Positions 61,704 through 64,000 of a DNA stretch of 64,000 nucleotides are shown one piece after another. The translations under genes and the position numbers were made by a program. This DNA comes from Sphingomonas sp. ID1715 (lineage in GTDB: Bacteria > Pseudomonadota > Alphaproteobacteria > Sphingomonadales > Sphingomonadaceae). How positions within the stretch are numbered: the first letter of the stretch is position 1; every line of letters begins with the position of its first letter. Location: NCBI RefSeq assembly GCF_013044515.1, contig NZ_JABEPR010000006.1, positions 1 through 64,000 on the forward strand, given 5' to 3'. The notes beneath the pieces are model-generated. The model saw only the letters and a program-made list of their open reading frames with translations. It searched no databases and had not been told where the DNA came from.

Positions 61704-62684
61704 TCATTGCTTCGATCCGATCTTGTTCGCCGGGGTCCCGTTCTCGCTTGAACCGCCATCGGTGGATGGTTTGAAATCGGGCAGTTTGGTCGATCCCAAG
61801 CCCCCCTGCTCGATCCTCTTGGCGACATCTCCGGCTCGACTGACCGGTCCCCGGAGCGATCGGACGGTCTCAGTGACGTGGCGGGCATCCGCTTCCAGTC
61901 TCCTGATCTGAGGTCGCGCCCTCGAAACCGACTGCCCGAAGGACATCGCTGACTTGTCAGCCGCATTCAGGGACCGAGAAAGTCTTTCACCAATCTCGCC
62001 GCGGGAGCCCTCAAGGCGCCGGCGCAGCCTCGCCGCGCCGGCGCCTGTATTCGCAATCTGCTTTGCTAAAGCACCGATCCTCTCAGTCTGGGGCAACCGT
62101 CCTGCTACCCGATCGACCTTACCGTTCCAGGCCTCCGAGCTACGGGAAAGTTCTTCCAAACGCTCCTCGATCGAGCGTAGACCGGCCGGATCAAGCGTCT
62201 TAGATACGCTCTCCGCGGTCGACGATACCTTTGCGATGAGGTCTGCTGGACCGCCGCCGCCCAACAGTCCGCCGCCTTTTGCTGGTATAATCGGGAACGG
62301 CTGCCCCTCTCGTGCCGCGATCACTGGATTGTGAATGTTGTTGCCACTCAGGCTCAGTTTTGCCGATCCATCAAATAACGATCGCTCGATCGACGCTGTC
62401 ACACCGCGATGAAGAATGGTGTCACTGGTCAGTACGAACCTCACGGTCACGAAATCTGGGTTTTTGGGATGAAGCTGGATTTCAGTTACGCGGCCGATGG
62501 GAACACCGAGAAGGTTCACGGCCGACCCCGCTTGCAGGCCATCGACAGATTGTTCAAATCGTATCTCGTACGTCGGCCCCTTGGTATCGCTCGCCTGGAG
62601 AAGCCAGAATGCGAATCCGATCGCGGTGACCAAGAGCACGCCCACGATCAGGCTCACCTTCAACCAGTTTGAACGCGTTTCCAT
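61704..62684 (-). CDS. MlaD/MCE-family lipid-transport protein
   Basis: 326 residues. There is a single N-terminal membrane helix (about 10-30) and an MCE domain (about 38-120): YEIRFEQSVDGLQAGSAVNL, LGVPIGRVTEIQLHPKNPDF and TASIERSLFDGSAKLSLSGN. The long C-terminal coiled-coil region (about 150-310, SSTAESVSKTLDPAGL, ARLRRRLEG) is usual for MCE proteins that form periplasmic tubes. It belongs to phospholipid transport systems of Mla/Yrb type. No ABC-permease partner is in view. It may be chromosomal flank. Confidence 0.8.
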   Translation of the reverse strand: METRSNWLKVSLIVGVLLVTAIGFAFWLLQASDTKGPTYEIRFEQSVDGLQAGSAVNLLGVPIGRVTEIQLHPKNPDFVTVRFVLTSDTILHRGVTASIERSLFDGSAKLSLSGNNIHNPVIAAREGQPFPIIPAKGGGLLGGGGPADLIAKVSSTAESVSKTLDPAGLRSIEERLEELSRSSEAWNGKVDRVAGRLPQTERIGALAKQIANTGAGAARLRRRLEGSRGEIGERLSRSLNAADKSAMSFGQSVSRARPQIRRLEADARHVTETVRSLRGPVSRAGDVAKRIEQGGLGSTKLPDFKPSTDGGSSENGTPANKIGSKQ

Positions 62685-62755
62685 CGGGAGCTAGGAATCC
62701 CGAGGCCCGTCGCGCCAGGAGCGATGCTTCGCGATCGACTCTGCATGCGCCGCTC

Positions 62756-64000
62756 TCATCGCCTTCTCACACCTTCGAAAACGGCCAGTGCAACAGCGCC
62801 GAGAGCCAAAAGGCCGGCCAAGAGAGGCTGCGAGAAAAGCACTATCGCCGCGCAGATCGCCAGGGTGGCGGGATAGAGCTGCGGAGTACCCCTGCCGGCA
62901 CGCTCTCTTCCGCGTAAACGCTCAAGGTCCTTGGGCGCGATACTGACGGTGATCGAGCCAGTTCGCGCAACCTTCTCGATCTGTCCGACGAGGTTCGGCG
63001 TTGCCAGAACCGCTCGTCCGAGCGCCGCGAGCAGCTTGCCCGCCTCGCCGCGCAGCCGGGCAGGGCTTGCCCGCTCCCGCATCATTTCCTTTGCTATCGG
63101 AGCAAGCTCGCGAGCGATGTCGAATGCCGGATCGATGCGCCGGACGAACCCCTCGGCGGTCAGCAAGGTCCGGAGCACCAGGGCGAGGTCAGGCGGAAGC
63201 GCGAGATGAAAGTCGCGCAGGATCGCGAACACCATCTGAAAGATGTCGGTGAGGTCAATCTGATCGAGCAGGACGTTGCTGAAGCGGTCGATCAGTTCGG
63301 CCATTGCCTCTTCGAGCCGGACCCGGTCTACGTCCGGATCACCGGCCCAGAGCATAAGGATATCAACGACACCGCCGGTGTCCTCCGAAGCGATCGCAAG
63401 GCCAAGCCGAACGAGTTCCTCCCGGCGTCTCGGCAGGAGGGTGCCCACGGCACCGAAATCGATCAGGCCAAGCGTGCCGTCTTCAAGGAAGAAGACGTTG
63501 CCGGGATGCGGATCGGCGTGGAAGTGACCGTTGATGATGATCATGCGCAGGATCGCCTGCGCATAGGTGCTGGCAAGCGCAGCCAGGTCGAGATCGCTTC
63601 GGCGGGCCGCGTCCAGATCGCTCGCGGGAAACCCGCGAAGCCGCTCCTGGATGTTCACTCGCCTCCCCGAAAGCTCCCAATCGAAGCGCGCGGTCCGAAC
63701 CCCGTAGTCCTTGAGATAGTGACCGATTGCGTCACTGGCGCGGGCTTCTGCGCTGAGGTCCATTTCCCGGTCGAGGCTCTCGGCGAAGTGGCGCAGCAGT
63801 TCGTCCGGCTTCAGTCTCGCGATCTCGGGGATACGGCGCTCCGCGACCCGGGCCAGTCGTCGCAAGAGCCGAAGATCGGCATCGACGATGCGCTCGATGC
63901 CTGGGCGACGAATCTTGACGATAACGTCCCGCCCGTCGAGGAGCGTTGCCGCATGGGCCTGGGCGATCGAGCCAGCCGCGATCGCTTCGGTGTCAAAGTG
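62756..64000 (-). CDS. UbiB/ABC1 (AarF) kinase-like protein, partial
   Basis: About 414 residues, open at the right edge. The visible N-terminal part has AAGSIAQAHAATLLDGRDVI, the ABC1 alanine-rich loop, with KIRRPGIERIVDADLRLLRR after it. ATP-binding residues follow in IINGHFHADPHPGNVFFLED (catalytic loop) and LGLIDFGAVGTLL (metal-binding Asp). The C-terminus has two hydrophobic helices. The family acts in ubiquinone biosynthesis or lipid homeostasis. It lies 71 bp upstream of the MlaD gene on the same strand, so co-transcription is possible. Confidence 0.85.
   Translation of the reverse strand, partial: HFDTEAIAAGSIAQAHAATLLDGRDVIVKIRRPGIERIVDADLRLLRRLARVAERRIPEIARLKPDELLRHFAESLDREMDLSAEARASDAIGHYLKDYGVRTARFDWELSGRRVNIQERLRGFPASDLDAARRSDLDLAALASTYAQAILRMIIINGHFHADPHPGNVFFLEDGTLGLIDFGAVGTLLPRRREELVRLGLAIASEDTGGVVDILMLWAGDPDVDRVRLEEAMAELIDRFSNVLLDQIDLTDIFQMVFAILRDFHLALPPDLALVLRTLLTAEGFVRRIDPAFDIARELAPIAKEMMRERASPARLRGEAGKLLAALGRAVLATPNLVGQIEKVARTGSITVSIAPKDLERLRGRERAGRGTPQLYPATLAICAAIVLFSQPLLAGLLALGAVALAVFEGVRRR

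Noticed and set aside
1-64000. tRNA or rRNA genes
   Set aside because: No cloverleaf-like or rRNA-like segment was recognised by eye; a covariance search was not possible here.

Overview
The window is GC-rich and reads as an alphaproteobacterial, most likely sphingomonad, mobile element. The pointers are a complete F-type conjugation module, a PEPxxWA-CTERM protein, GTTC-N7-GTTC operators of the alphaproteobacterial LexA type, and a set of small accessory genes of a kind I associate with sphingomonad plasmids and integrative elements. No replication initiator and no parA are visible, while an integrase remnant lies at the left edge. An integrative conjugative element (ICE) is therefore favoured over a plasmid, but this is inference.

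Layout. 1-297 is the 3' end of an IS21-family insertion that truncates a tyrosine-recombinase-like integrase (298-569, minus) next to an excisionase-like HTH gene and an XRE regulator. 1811-2411 holds two small genes, one GIY-YIG-like. 2903-20919 is one long, tightly overlapping plus-strand operon for the F-type type IV secretion system: TraA, L, E, K, B, a DsbC-like protein, TraV, TraC, a small membrane protein, TrbI, an S26 TraF peptidase, TraW, TraU, TrbC, TraN, TraF, TraH and TraG. 20930-36665 is a cargo and defence region: an antitoxin/PIN-toxin pair, a hairpin-rich intergenic stretch with a 43-residue ORF, a Swt1-type HEPN protein, a CBASS pair (CD-NTase and S-4TM effector), a large DUF4238 protein, two paralogous LuxR regulators around a PEP-CTERM protein, a secreted NTF2-like protein, a single-chain MNT-HEPN protein, a sigma-region-4-like protein and a HIRAN protein.

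36662-42182 (minus) carries the MobF relaxase-helicase TraI and coupling protein TraD with a small upstream gene. 42596-57384 (mostly minus) is the DNA-processing and maintenance block: SSB, a secreted SNase-like nuclease, a DUF2493 protein, a RES/Xre toxin-antitoxin pair, ArdC-like antirestriction protein, ParB, a 1411-residue methyltransferase/strawberry-notch helicase and a toprim protein. A divergent lytic transglycosylase (57517) and an S24 LexA/CI-type repressor (58777) follow. From 59872 the sequence is a patchwork: a serine recombinase, a TraD relic, a frameshifted IS5-type transposase remnant, then MlaD/MCE and UbiB/ABC1 kinase genes that probably lie outside the conjugative core.

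How it may work together. Perfect GTTC-N7-GTTC direct repeats with T-rich spacers sit just upstream of the secretion operon (2802), the traD-traI operon (42232), the toprim/transglycosylase divergent promoter (57467) and the S24 repressor itself (58737). Near matches lie before the XRE gene and the CBASS cyclase. The simplest reading is that one SOS-responsive, autocleaving repressor controls the transfer modules. The defence and toxin genes would protect the host or stabilise the element. The most interesting targets are this operator network, the PIN/hairpin/43-residue/HEPN cluster, and the CBASS-DUF4238 neighbourhood.
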